DNA of 64,000 nt from Sphagnum compactum (taxonomy: Eukaryota > Bryophyta > Sphagnopsida > Sphagnales): assembly GCA_965153455.1 (NCBI GenBank), contig OZ234494.1, positions 17,236,001-17,300,000 of the forward strand, read 5' to 3'. The notes below the pieces were generated by a model that made no database searches, had not been told where the DNA came from, and worked only from the letters and a program-made list of their open reading frames with translations. Made by a program: the position numbers and the translations under genes. Of the stretch, positions 54,907 to 64,000 are shown piece by piece (positions within the stretch are counted from its first letter, which is position 1; every line of letters starts with the position of its first letter).

Positions 54907-57900
54907 TCAAATCTTCCTGATGGGCACTGTTCCTTCATAACCTGAAAGCCATGTTTCATGGATAAATTTCCAGTACACTCCATTGGGGAAATCCTTCTGC
55001 AACCAGAGAAGCAAAACACATCTCAATATACTGCAAACTTTTCAAGCCCTTGGATGGTGATGTCTGACCCATAGGAACTAACAAACACGTTTCAGGTTTC
55101 CATCAGTTTAATTCCTGTCAGATCCTGAGTGTGCATCCAAATTCAATCAGAGAAATTTTGTCCCTAACATAACAATGGTGTGCTGTTTTGGCAAGGCATC
55201 AATAGCTGGCAAAAGGGTAGCCAACAGCAATTTGTTATTGACCAACTATTTAGTGCCCCAACCACAAAGCAGAAATCAATGAGATCTCTCCATCATATTC
55301 TTCACAATCCTATATTGAGGGAGTAAAAGTTTACATTTGCTTGTAGCAAAGAAGTTGTGAGTGCACATGTAAGAGCCTTATCTGCATCACAAAAAAGAAA
55401 ACAATGTCACCAAATGATTCAAATCTCAACATCTATTCAGAGAACACATTGCTACAGCTTGCAAATGCCATGTGAACGTCTTCTCAAAATTCAGCTGCAT
55501 TTCTTCTCAACTCAAATGTGAGCACGTAAAGTAGCTCACCTGATCTTTCCCACTTGTCAAATCTGACAAGCCATGTATCGTCACTTAGCCTTACAGAGCG
55601 CACACGATCAGCCCATATGTGGAAAAGTTTCCCTTTCTGAGAACCATGATGGTGACGAAGACAATTGATATGCTCATGAGGATTCTCAAGTATCCCCCAG
55701 GCACATACCCTGTTTGAGTCCTCTGCCTGTCCACACCACATCCAATTTCAGACATATAAAAGAGCTTTCAATGTCATCTTCATCAAACAAATACCAAAAT
55801 TTTGGACTACAGCATTCAAATTCCTGTCTTGAGGTACACAGTCCGAAAGGTAGATTACATTCTCATACTGAAAGAAACATGCCATCCACTCCAACCTCAA
55901 CTCATCAGTTTGATCCTTAGTTGAAAAGGTTCAACTGTCCAAGGATAGAGTGAACTTCATTCCTACCAAGCATAACTATCCATGTGCCTGTAACTGTGCA
56001 CTGGCCATGTCATGCTCGCAGGTTGTCAACTGTGGAATTGCTGCGTGGCACAACCAATTGGGTAAGAGGTTTCACACGCACCAAGCTAAATTTCAACCGA
56101 TTGAAGACTTCATCTGTGCCTTCAACATCACCCCGCAGCCACTGCTCCAGAAGCATGAGGTACTCCACAACCTCATGAGCCACAGAGATTGCATCAGCCT
56201 TTGGGGCAAGTTTGTCATGCACAGTAAGTGGCACAGGGCGGTCTCGAGGTGACAAATTGGGCTGTATAGCAAAGTGTTCCATGGCCTGTATGATGGCAGC
56301 TGCACAGCGCTCAGTTGCACAGAAAATGTGTGATTTATCTCCCACATGCTGTTCATGCCAGTGTAGCAATTCCTCTTGTGCATTGCCGACCTGCCAACTC
56401 CAATATCAGATCAGAAGACATAGGTCAAAGTAAGGGAACCAACAACAATGGACTCAAAATTTCATTGAAGCATTACCAGCATGAAGGTTGTCAACTCAGA
56501 AGTGAATTACATATGAAGGGAATTCTGTGGATAAAATCATTGAAAGAAAAATCAGGGGATGGTGACAAGAACTTACAATAACACCACGCACACCAGGCAC
56601 ACTGAAGAGCTCAGCATCATTGCCTGAATCTCCACATACCAGAGTTTGCGCTGGGGAGCGGCCCTCAGATTTGAGCTTCCTAAGGAGATATGCAAGAGCC
56701 TGGCCTTTCCCAGCAGCTTTCGGAAGCACATCCAGATCCAAACCACCGCTGTAGATCAGCTTGATATTTAACTGTCTCCCCATAACCCACCAACTTCATC
56801 AGCTATTTCTTCCCTCTCATGCTGCACATGTGAAAACCTAAACAGCACTTTCTGTGCGAGCAGTATCAATCTAGTTATATTGCATCCAGACCATGTTCAT
56901 TGTCACAAACATGTTGTTAATGGAGCAGGAATGCTGGCTGAACCTGGCATTCATGACTACTCACTCAACAGGAAATACTCAAAACAGTCTGACAAAGAAC
57001 TCAAAATACTCCAAAAAAATTTCAAATCAACAATTTTGAGTGTGAAAACAGCGAGAATTCTTGAAGTAACATTTCCAAGGTAACGTTTAGAGCAAGGGGA
57101 AGATCTAAATAACATATTTAGCAGATTATCCCACATTATAAAACTTTAAACAACAAGAATGCTGTAGGGATCATGACTCTCCAGTTTCCATTCTCACAAC
57201 CCTTTGGCAAAGCAGGATCTTACTCTACAGAACACCATCCAGCATATATATATCTAGAGCTCACATATGACCCTGCCAAATACTTACAATCATGATTAGA
57301 TACTAACACTTAATGAATTTGATTTTCAAAAGATTGCTAGGAACCCAACAACAGCCCTTACAATTCTCTATGTAATTTTCTTTGAAGTATTTTTTCCTAT
57401 CCTGTAGAGATAGCATTTTATTTTTGGCTCTAGCTTTCTAGAGGAGTGCAAGAGTAAGGGCATGGGAAAATATCTTCAAAACTATTGAAAATTTCTCAAT
57501 ACTTCACTAAAGTCAACCTGATTAGAATAGAGTGACAGCCTAATAATCAGTTCATAGAGATTTCGGATCCCAAAACCATATCAGCAAGAAGAGAAAAAGA
57601 GGAGACCCTGATACTGAAAAACAAAGAAAAAACTGTTTGAACAGTAGTAACAGTTACATGTGTTCAGTGTGAACTTCAACAACATGTAAAGGGCATGGGG
57701 AAGAAAGTTATTCTGAAATCTTAAGGATTGTGGGACAAAGATAGAATAAGAAACAGAAGCATTGCAGAAAATAGAGGAACCTGGGTATGTTTGCAGCAGA
57801 CAGGATAAAGCACTAGAAACACTGAAAGGGCTTACCCCTCTAGCCTCCAATTTTTGGGTGAGCATGGGAATCACATGAAGAGACTCCTCCTTCTTAACAT

Positions 57901-59194
57901 GAAAGCTCACTTTATGTGGCCTTTGCTCCGAATCACACTGCCAGATTGTGACAAAGTGAACTCAAAATGAGACACCATCCTCCTGCTTATGCACAACACA
58001 CAATACTAGTTGACTAGATATAAGAGGATAGAGCATTCCTTAATACCAGTGAAACACAACATAAAGACTCCAGTAAATAAGGTGGAAAAACACACCTGAT
58101 ATTTCAACTGCATTTCATTTGCTACTTCAACAACAGCACTGCGATCCCATCCCTGACTCAGCTCTTCCACCCATCCATAATCAGGGGTCATGGTGTCTCC
58201 ATACATGATTTCGGTACCCACCGACATGATTGCAATTCCTGGTGTCAATAGAGGTACCTCCGATCTCAACTCAAAATACAATGTAGGTGACCTTCCTGTG
58301 GAGAAAACCAGCAAAGAGTCGTGGTTGTATTCTGCTTGCCACAAGGCACCAAACCGCAACAAAGACTTGCTTTCATGATCTGCATGATCCACCTGCAAAG
58401 AAAAAACCCACGTCTTGCAACCAGGAAAAATGGCCTTTTCTCACTACTCCTCTTTCAGAACCCTTTCATCTTCACATTCGTCTTCTACTTTGGTTCTACT
58501 AACCCCTCTTCATTACTTTCTTCCTTGATATGCCATATAAGCTTGTGTCAACACAAGATTGCACCTTTCCTTGGACCCAACAAACATGAAATCTAGCAAT
58601 TGTTGGCAAGATTGGAGGGTGTTGTTGGTCTCACAAATGCGCTACATCCTAGACAAAAAGAGATCAAGAAAATTGATAATGCGCTTGGATACTACAGAGA
58701 GATGCATGAGAGTATTTGTTGTGGGGCACCAAAAAAAAGTGGATCATTTCTCCTTCCAGAAAGCTCACAAAAAGAGATGTTTTAAGGCAATTTTAGCATG
58801 GTGATTTTGCTATGAAAAAACTTGGTTTAAACAAACCCATTTATGTAGCCTGCCAAAATAGGATTTGCAAGGCAGGCAGGCAGGAAAGAGACCCAAAAAT
58901 CTTTTGGGAGTCAGGAGGCAACTGGAGAAAAAAGGATCAAGAACTGACTGACAAAAGCTTTCTTTCTTCAAGAACCTCATCTCTCTTTCTTTCTTTCAAA
59001 AGAGAAAGATTTTAGAAAGTGCTTCAGTAGTGGCAAGAAGATGATACTGAATCCCTGGATGATAGAGGAGGAAGATTTTAGAGGACGTGCAAAAAGATAT
59101 TTCAAGGAGGAGGGAAATGTGTCGGAGGCAAACAGACCATGGTGCTGTCAAGATCTGAAACAATCATCAATCGTGGCGCTCCCATGAACTCCAT
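54907..59194 (-). CDS. SPP: Sucrose-6-phosphate phosphatase
   Basis: Catalyses the last step of sucrose synthesis, hydrolysing sucrose-6-phosphate in the cytosol; HAD-superfamily, Mg-dependent. Eight exons, GT-AG, consistent phase: 59194-59138, 58392-58096, 57937-57836, 56771-56577, 56390-56082, 55726-55540, 55381-55335, 54996-54907; 427 aa, about the usual length for plant SPP. HAD motif I is DLDST (Asp14, Asp16), motif II FSTGRS (49-54), Lys174 lies in GKGQALAY, and motif IV is GDSGND (199-204). The plant-type C-terminal domain follows ([41 protein letters not shown]). The first exon is only 19 codons and exon 7 is 47 bp, so automated models may miss them. Two in-frame ATGs exist: 59194 has the better context, while 59185 would shorten the protein by three residues. 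Motif I has Ser where many plant SPPs have His; that position is not a catalytic Asp. Intact. Confidence 0.94.
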
Positions 59195-60655
59195 TTGCTT
59201 GCACAGTTCCCTTGCCCTTTTTTGTTCCCGATGTTGCGTAGGAGGCAGGCGAAGAAGAAGCTCTCAGCTCTGCTCTGCTCTGCTTGATTACTTCTGCTCT
59301 CGAGTCCTGTAAACAGGTTTTTTCCTGCAGCAGAATTTTGCTTGCAGTAGCAACGAGAGGATGATGCACACAGCAGGAGGTAGAGGGACAGGGACAGGGG
59401 CACGGCCAGAATAGAACTTGGAGCTGCTCCCAAATGAGAAAGAGTTGAACGAGAGAAAGGAAGATTGTCAAGTCCTTGGAAGGGCTTTATATGCTATAAA
59501 CTGGCAGGGACTTTCTAAAAGGCACAGCAACAGCAACAGCAACAACAGGAATGCAGACAAGACAGCCAGCTTGTGCAACAGGAGTCAAGTCCTGTTTTCT
59601 GTTTTCAAGCTGCTGCCGGTCCCACAAACCCTAGAAACCCGAGCTTAGCTAGCTAGCTTCCCTCCTTCCTTCTTGGCAAAAGGAACCCCTTCCTCCTCCA
59701 GCTGCAGTTGCTTTTTACCTGCAGCAGGTCCCACAGGAAAATAACTCCTCTTGGCTCCGTCAAACCCTTGGATGAGTGATGAAACGCTTGGAAGCAACGG
59801 CAAGAAGATCCAAAAGCAACTCCAAAGTTGATAAGAGCGTCAGAGCGTCAGAGCAACAACAACAGTTGTTGTTGACGATGATGATAAGCACAAAGACATA
59901 CAAAAGACGACAGACGGAAACCAGATCTGACGGGACCAGATCTTGTATCACCAATCAATAGCCTTCCGCCGAGCAACAACACAACACTTCAAAAAGCGCT
60001 GACTGACGGCCCGGCGTCGACAAAAGAACAACCTCAGAAGAAGAAGGTCCAAAATGCTGCGCCAAATAATAACCTGATGAGGGAAAAAAAAACAAACAAA
60101 AACAAAAACAAAACACTTTCCACTGACAGACAAAGATCCTCTCCAAATCAGAAGAGAGAAAAAAGGAAAAAATAGAAGAAGACGGGGAAAAAAAAAAAAA
60201 AAAAGTGCCTCTACCGATTGATTTCTTTCTTCCACTCTAACTAAGTCTTGGCCGTTTCGGAAATGTGCAAAGCCTCGATGCGCTCACTGCGCTCACTGTC
60301 TCCAAGATGATCAGCGTTGAATAATACAAAAAGAGTATATGCTTCAAGGAAAGAGATGCGATGCTATGCGATGTGATGCTTACCGGCGGCTCCACTGCGG
60401 CGAGGGGAGAGGGAGAAGAAGATGAAGGGAACGTACTTCCTCTTCTGTCAAGAAACAAATCACACTGCTTGTGGACCAAAAAAAAATGCCGAATTCGACA
60501 ATGTGGACTGTTCAAGACTGCGCGATTGCCTAGAAGTTGGCTACATGTGCTGCGAGGACGCGGAATTGCAAGGATCTGTGACAGGATCTGTCGCGAAGAT
60601 CGCTCGCTGCGCAAGCACCCCGACTCGCAAGGACGGACCCCCGCGCGCGCACAAG
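59195..60655. promoter_or_regulatory. Upstream region of the SPP gene
   Basis: Less AT-biased sequence with (CAGCAA)n near 59524-59545, other CAA/CAG-rich tracts, and poly-A runs near 60093 and 60190. An in-frame TGA lies upstream of the SPP ATG near 59262, so the first ATG is at 59194. No other gene was recognised; several open frames of 60-125 codons are low-complexity. Confidence 0.45.
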
Positions 60656-60659
60656 AGGG

Positions 60660-60990
60660 CTCTGCCTCTCGCGCTCTCCGAAGATGACGTGGAAATTTTT
60701 CTCGTCAACGATCGAACTATTCCTCGTCCTCATTTAGACGACATACATTGGACTGCGCTCACACGCTGTGCGTTCCCCACTATCTGAAACTGACGAGGAA
60801 ATTTTTTATCGTCAACGAACTCACGAACGAACTCTTCCTTGTCCGCATTTCGAAGGACGTACGTTGGATCCGCACGCACGCGCGTGCACGCACACGCTAT
60901 GTCTCGCAACCTCCAAAGCTGACAAGGAAAAAATCAAAATCAACGAACGAACTATTCCTCGTCCTCATTTGGATGACGTTCGTTGGACCC
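60660..60990. repeat. GC-rich tandem repeat, three units of about 115-120 bp
   Basis: The words GAACTATTCCTCGTCC (or GAACTCTTCCTTGTCC), CATTT, GACGT or GACGA, and GTTGGA(C/T) or ATTGGAC occur three times, anchored at 60714, 60829 and 60949. Each is preceded by AAATTTTT or AAAATCAAAATCAACGA-like sequence. The array is far richer in CpG than its surroundings. Translated units look alike (TIPRPHLDD) but lie in different frames because the period is not a multiple of three. Confidence 0.85.
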
Positions 60991-61039
60991 AAAGAGGGGT
61001 GTGTGTGTGTGTTGGTAGTTGTTGTGTCCCCCAGCCCTC

Positions 61040-61170
61040 TAAGGTACCCACTACCTACCCAACTAGCTATGTACCTACCTAAGTACCTACCCATTACGTA
61101 CCCACCTATTTATGTACGTATTTATCTATCTACTCACTACCTACCCACCTACTTATGTACCTACCTATGT
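61040..61170. repeat. Simple repeat of ACCT/ACCC words
   Basis: CTACCTACCC, TATGTACCTACC and similar words are repeated with interruptions over about 130 bp. Confidence 0.85.
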
Positions 61171-61287
61171 CCTATTTATCGTCCTTCAAGGACTATGATA
61201 TGTGTCTCCATCAACTACCAAATTCAGTTCTGATTTTGTACACTTGTACAATGTGTCAAATTGATTGGCTATTGTCCCTGGCCCCAA

Positions 61288-61313
61288 CCCTAAACCCTAA
61301 ACCCTAAACCCTA
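61288..61313 (+). repeat. Interstitial telomere-type repeat joined to R1
   Basis: Just over three CCCTAAA units, ending in CCCTACC, run without a gap into the 5' part of dispersed repeat R1 copy C. Confidence 0.92.
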
Positions 61314-61664
61314 CCAAGGCAAGAATATATTGTGTTTAGATTCATTCTAGAGTATAGTAGCTTAAGGGATTTTTATTGGCCCCTAGGTAATAATAATAAA
61401 TAATAGATCTATTTTTATGTACCTAATGATTTTTGAAAGATGATATTTTGGCTTGTGTTGAAACTTGAGATTAGTAGTTACAGAGTTTATTATTTGTTAT
61501 ATAATAATATCTGGAAGGCTTTTGGTTTCTTTTGGAGGATTTTTTTGAAGATTATTATTTTTTGCATGGTGAAATATTTTGAGTTTCCATAATTCTTCTC
61601 TTGCCTTAAGATACTTTTTTTAAAATGTAAAATGGCAAGGTCAGAGTGTGACACACCCCTTGTT
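61311..61664 (+). repeat. Dispersed repeat family R1, copy C
   Basis: Matches copy B from ACCAAGGCAAG through GTTTAGATTCATT, AGAGTATAGTAGCTTAA, GCTTGTGTTGAAACTTGAGA, CTTTTGGTTTCTTTTGG and on to GTGTGACACACCCCTTGTTT. The outermost TTGGCCTTGCC of copy B is replaced here by CCCTAAA repeats. Confidence 0.82.
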
Positions 61665-61690
61665 TATTCTAGGATTTTATTTATTTTTAA

Positions 61691-62070
61691 ATGTAGCTTA
61701 AGTGGCGATTTTCTATAGGAAGATGTAGAAAAAATTGGCCATTGTCCATAGGAGGATTTTAGCCAAATCTGGCCGTAAACCAAATATGATGTAAAAACTA
61801 AAAACCTTCAAGGAATTTATTTTTTAAATGTCGCTGAAGTTGTGATCATCTATAGGAAGATGTAGAAAAAAAATGGCCATCATCCCTACGAAGATTTAAC
61901 CAAATCTGGCCATAAACCAAATATGAATTTAAAACCTTTTAGGAATTTTTTTTTAATGTAGCTGAAGTGGTGATCATATCTATAGGAAGATATAGAAAAA
62001 AATGGCCATCGTCCCTAGTAAGATTTAGCCAAATCTGGTCATAAACCCAATATGAGGTAAAAACCTTGAA
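61691..62070 (+). repeat. Tandem repeat, three units of about 120-135 bp
   Basis: Units begin ATGTAGCTTAAGTGG, ATGTCGCTGAAGTTG and ATGTAGCTGAAGTGG. Each continues with TCTATAGGAAGAT, TGGCCAT, GTCC or ATCC, TTTAGCCAAATCTGG and AAACCAAATATGA-like sequence. Single diverged relatives of the unit occur at 49690-49750, 53815-53875 and (inverted) 62830-62885. Confidence 0.85.
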
Positions 62071-62236
62071 TCAATCTTCTATATTTATGGCTATATACTG
62101 AAAACAAAATTTAGAATTGTTTTTTTTAGTGGCAAAATTGTGCCAATGACAAAAGGGCTGCAGCAGGCCCAACAGGAAAAGATGACGGAACCAGACCACT
62201 AACTGTAACATTGTACACTGGAATGGTGAAGTCCTG

Positions 62237-62307
62237 CCCATTATGTTGGGTAATGCACCTGGCGAGCCTGTTATGACGACCGATGTCATGCACCCAACAT
62301 TAATGGG
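62237..62307. repeat. Inverted repeat, 15/16-bp arms
   Basis: CCCATTATGTTGGGT (62237-62251) pairs with ACCCAACATTAATGGG (62292-62307), with one bulged base, and has a 40-bp loop. Confidence 0.85.
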
Positions 62308-62309
62308 CA

Positions 62310-64000
62310 AGGGTGAGACTATTCCATGACATAAAGGTCTGCAGTGGCAGATTCACCGATTTTTCAAGAAATTCACATTCAGAAAGCACATTTTGGGCAC
62401 AATTACAAGTGTAAATGATCATCATAACAAGATTATGTAATATAATGTGGTCAAGAAAATGATATAATCTGTTGCCCTAGTCCTTAATCTATTGAAGGAG
62501 GGGCCAGACCCTTGGATCCATTCTGCAGAATAAGTCACCCACGAAGCAACGAGGGGAAGATGGAGAGAGGTGGTGCTCTTGGCATAATGGGTAGGGGTCA
62601 TGTCCATTCCATTGCGGAATTGGATACCAGCTACTACTTCCCCCACTTAGCTGCAAATACATAATCTCACCTTAACCAAACTGACCTATTCTGCATTTAA
62701 CCTGCCTTGGAATGAACAGAATGTGCCATCTAAAGATGCAATACAAGATGGAAAGAACCCTATTTGCAAAGGGGCATGTCGCCAAATTGTAGCACCATTC
62801 TTAAACTTTTCCAACTTTCTTTTTTGACCTGTTAGCCATGTTAGCCAAATTTGGCTAAATCCTCTTGGGGATGATCACCAACCCACCTAACTCACAAATT
62901 TAATAATGAAAAATTTTAATTTTAATTTTAATTTTTTTTTTAAAAACCACTGAGCTTGGCTACATGCTCTAAAAATGCAAGAAATAAAATATATATATAT
63001 AGAAGAAGAAAAAGAGGAAGAAAATTTTGGCACACTAGCTAAGCACTGACAATGGAAGACAAAGGGAAGGATGCTCTCTTAGCCTTTTGGAGCAAGGTAA
63101 AACCAAGAGCTGGCCAAGGCTGGGGACACCTGGATGGGTTGGTGAACCTTGTGACTAAGGTTAGGTAGGTGTGTCAATTACCACCCTTTGTAAATATGAA
63201 CTCATGTATACCTATCTTCAAATCAAAGTTTAATTTTTTTTAAACATTGAAAATATAAAATATGTTTAGAAAAAATATATATATGTTGATAAAACATCAT
63301 ATGTACAGATGTTGGAATTTTTTTTTTCAATTAAAAAAATTTGTAGAATATTATTTTCCATTAAAAACCCATAAATTATTTATTTTAATCCCAACATGAT
63401 GGAAATCTTGCTCATTCTTAGATTTGAGGTCCCTCTTGATGAATGAAGATCCTATTCCCCTTTCCTAATGAAGGGGTCTTGTTGTCAAAGGGGGTTACCA
63501 TACACAAAATCCAAAAATTCCAAACATGCTCAAGTACTTGTTTTTTGGTTGTTTTTTTTGGGGGGGAGGGGAGCTGGGGGTTTTTTTTATTTTATTTTTA
63601 AATTTGGAATAATATTCTTTCCACACTTTCCCACATAATTTTTTTTTAAAAACCAAAATAAACTAGTACAAATATTAATACCATACTTAAGAGCTTTTCG
63701 GGTTGATTAGACGACACGAGATTGATCACCAACCGACAAGACGAAGGAATAGAAATATGAAATTGTCCAGAACACCTGGCTTTGTCGAACCCGACCAAAT
63801 GGCCCCCACCCGGAATGAACCCCAACAACTATTCTGAGGCCTGGGATACCCAACAACGATTTTCTCGAGGCCAAGTCGTCCGTCACAAGGTGGACAAATG
63901 CCCTACACCCTTAAGGGTGGGGGGGGGGGGACGAGAGTGGACCCACCCCCCGGGTGGTGGTTTGTTTTCCACCAATCGGCTCCGACATTTAAGTATTTCC
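62310..64000. other. AT-rich spacer at the right edge
   Basis: No gene recognised. The stretch contains the 16-bp palindrome TAGCCAAATTTGGCTA at 62842-62857, a poly-T/G-rich stretch near 63540-63590 and a G tract at 63919-63930. Minus-strand open frames at 62422-62646 and 63646-63828 are short and match no family I know. Confidence 0.55.

Noticed and set aside
59148-59471. Minus-strand frame of 107 codons across the SPP start
   Set aside because: The SPP frame (with DLDST) is a different frame in the same stretch and joins to the other SPP exons; this frame has no motif.
60361-60787. Plus-strand frames of 108 and 121 codons
   Set aside because: Arg- and Ser-rich translations of a GC-rich repeat area, in changing frames, with no family similarity.

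Overview
This window is nuclear DNA from a land plant. It holds five intron-containing genes with GT-AG splice junctions, separated by AT-rich, repeat-laden spacers, and it carries plant-type TTTAGGG/CCCTAAA repeats. The gene set includes VOZ, a transcription factor family restricted to land plants, and the introns are mostly about 80-900 bp. The style of the genes and of the degenerate hAT and pogo relics recalls seedless plants, perhaps a moss, but that is an impression and was not tested. No operons, tRNA, rRNA, CRISPR or organellar genes were seen.

Layout. 1-6.27 kb: AT-rich spacer with short tandem repeats and a decayed hAT-type transposase (about 2.18-3.2 kb). 6.27-11.86 kb, minus strand: long-chain acyl-CoA synthetase of the LACS8/LACS9 type, 11 coding exons, 735 aa, with a 5' leader that probably reaches about 13.5 kb. 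13.6-23.7 kb: repeat region with a CACTA-like terminus, an Emigrant/pogo-type MITE (19996-20529) and a decayed pogo/jerky transposase (20.5-21.8 kb). 23.7-27.1 kb, plus strand: a 28-bp minisatellite and a duplicated leader, followed by a complete VOZ gene (4 coding exons, 481 aa). 27.1-34.7 kb: spacer. 34.7-36.8 kb, plus strand: TOM2A-type tetraspanin (6 exons, 313 aa, ending in a CaaX-like CTIM). 38.8-46.2 kb, minus strand: a large IDM1-like PHD/GNAT chromatin protein (10 exons, about 1635 aa) with an unusual repeated C-terminal region. 46.2-54.9 kb: spacer with dispersed and tandem repeats. 54.9-59.2 kb, minus strand: sucrose-6-phosphate phosphatase (8 exons, 427 aa). 59.2-64 kb: repeat-rich spacer with a GC-rich tandem array and a telomere-repeat/dispersed-repeat junction.

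The five genes have unrelated jobs (fatty acid activation, transcription, membrane organisation, histone acetylation, sucrose synthesis) and show no sign of acting as a cluster. I found no clear candidate for a new multi-gene system. The most notable items are the MITE that keeps a transposase C-terminal reading frame, the repeated C-terminal region of the IDM1-like protein, the exactly phased 28-bp minisatellite ahead of VOZ, and a duplicated splice donor in the tetraspanin gene that would create a frameshifted transcript if used. Exon models were built by eye from reading frame, splice consensus and remembered family alignments.
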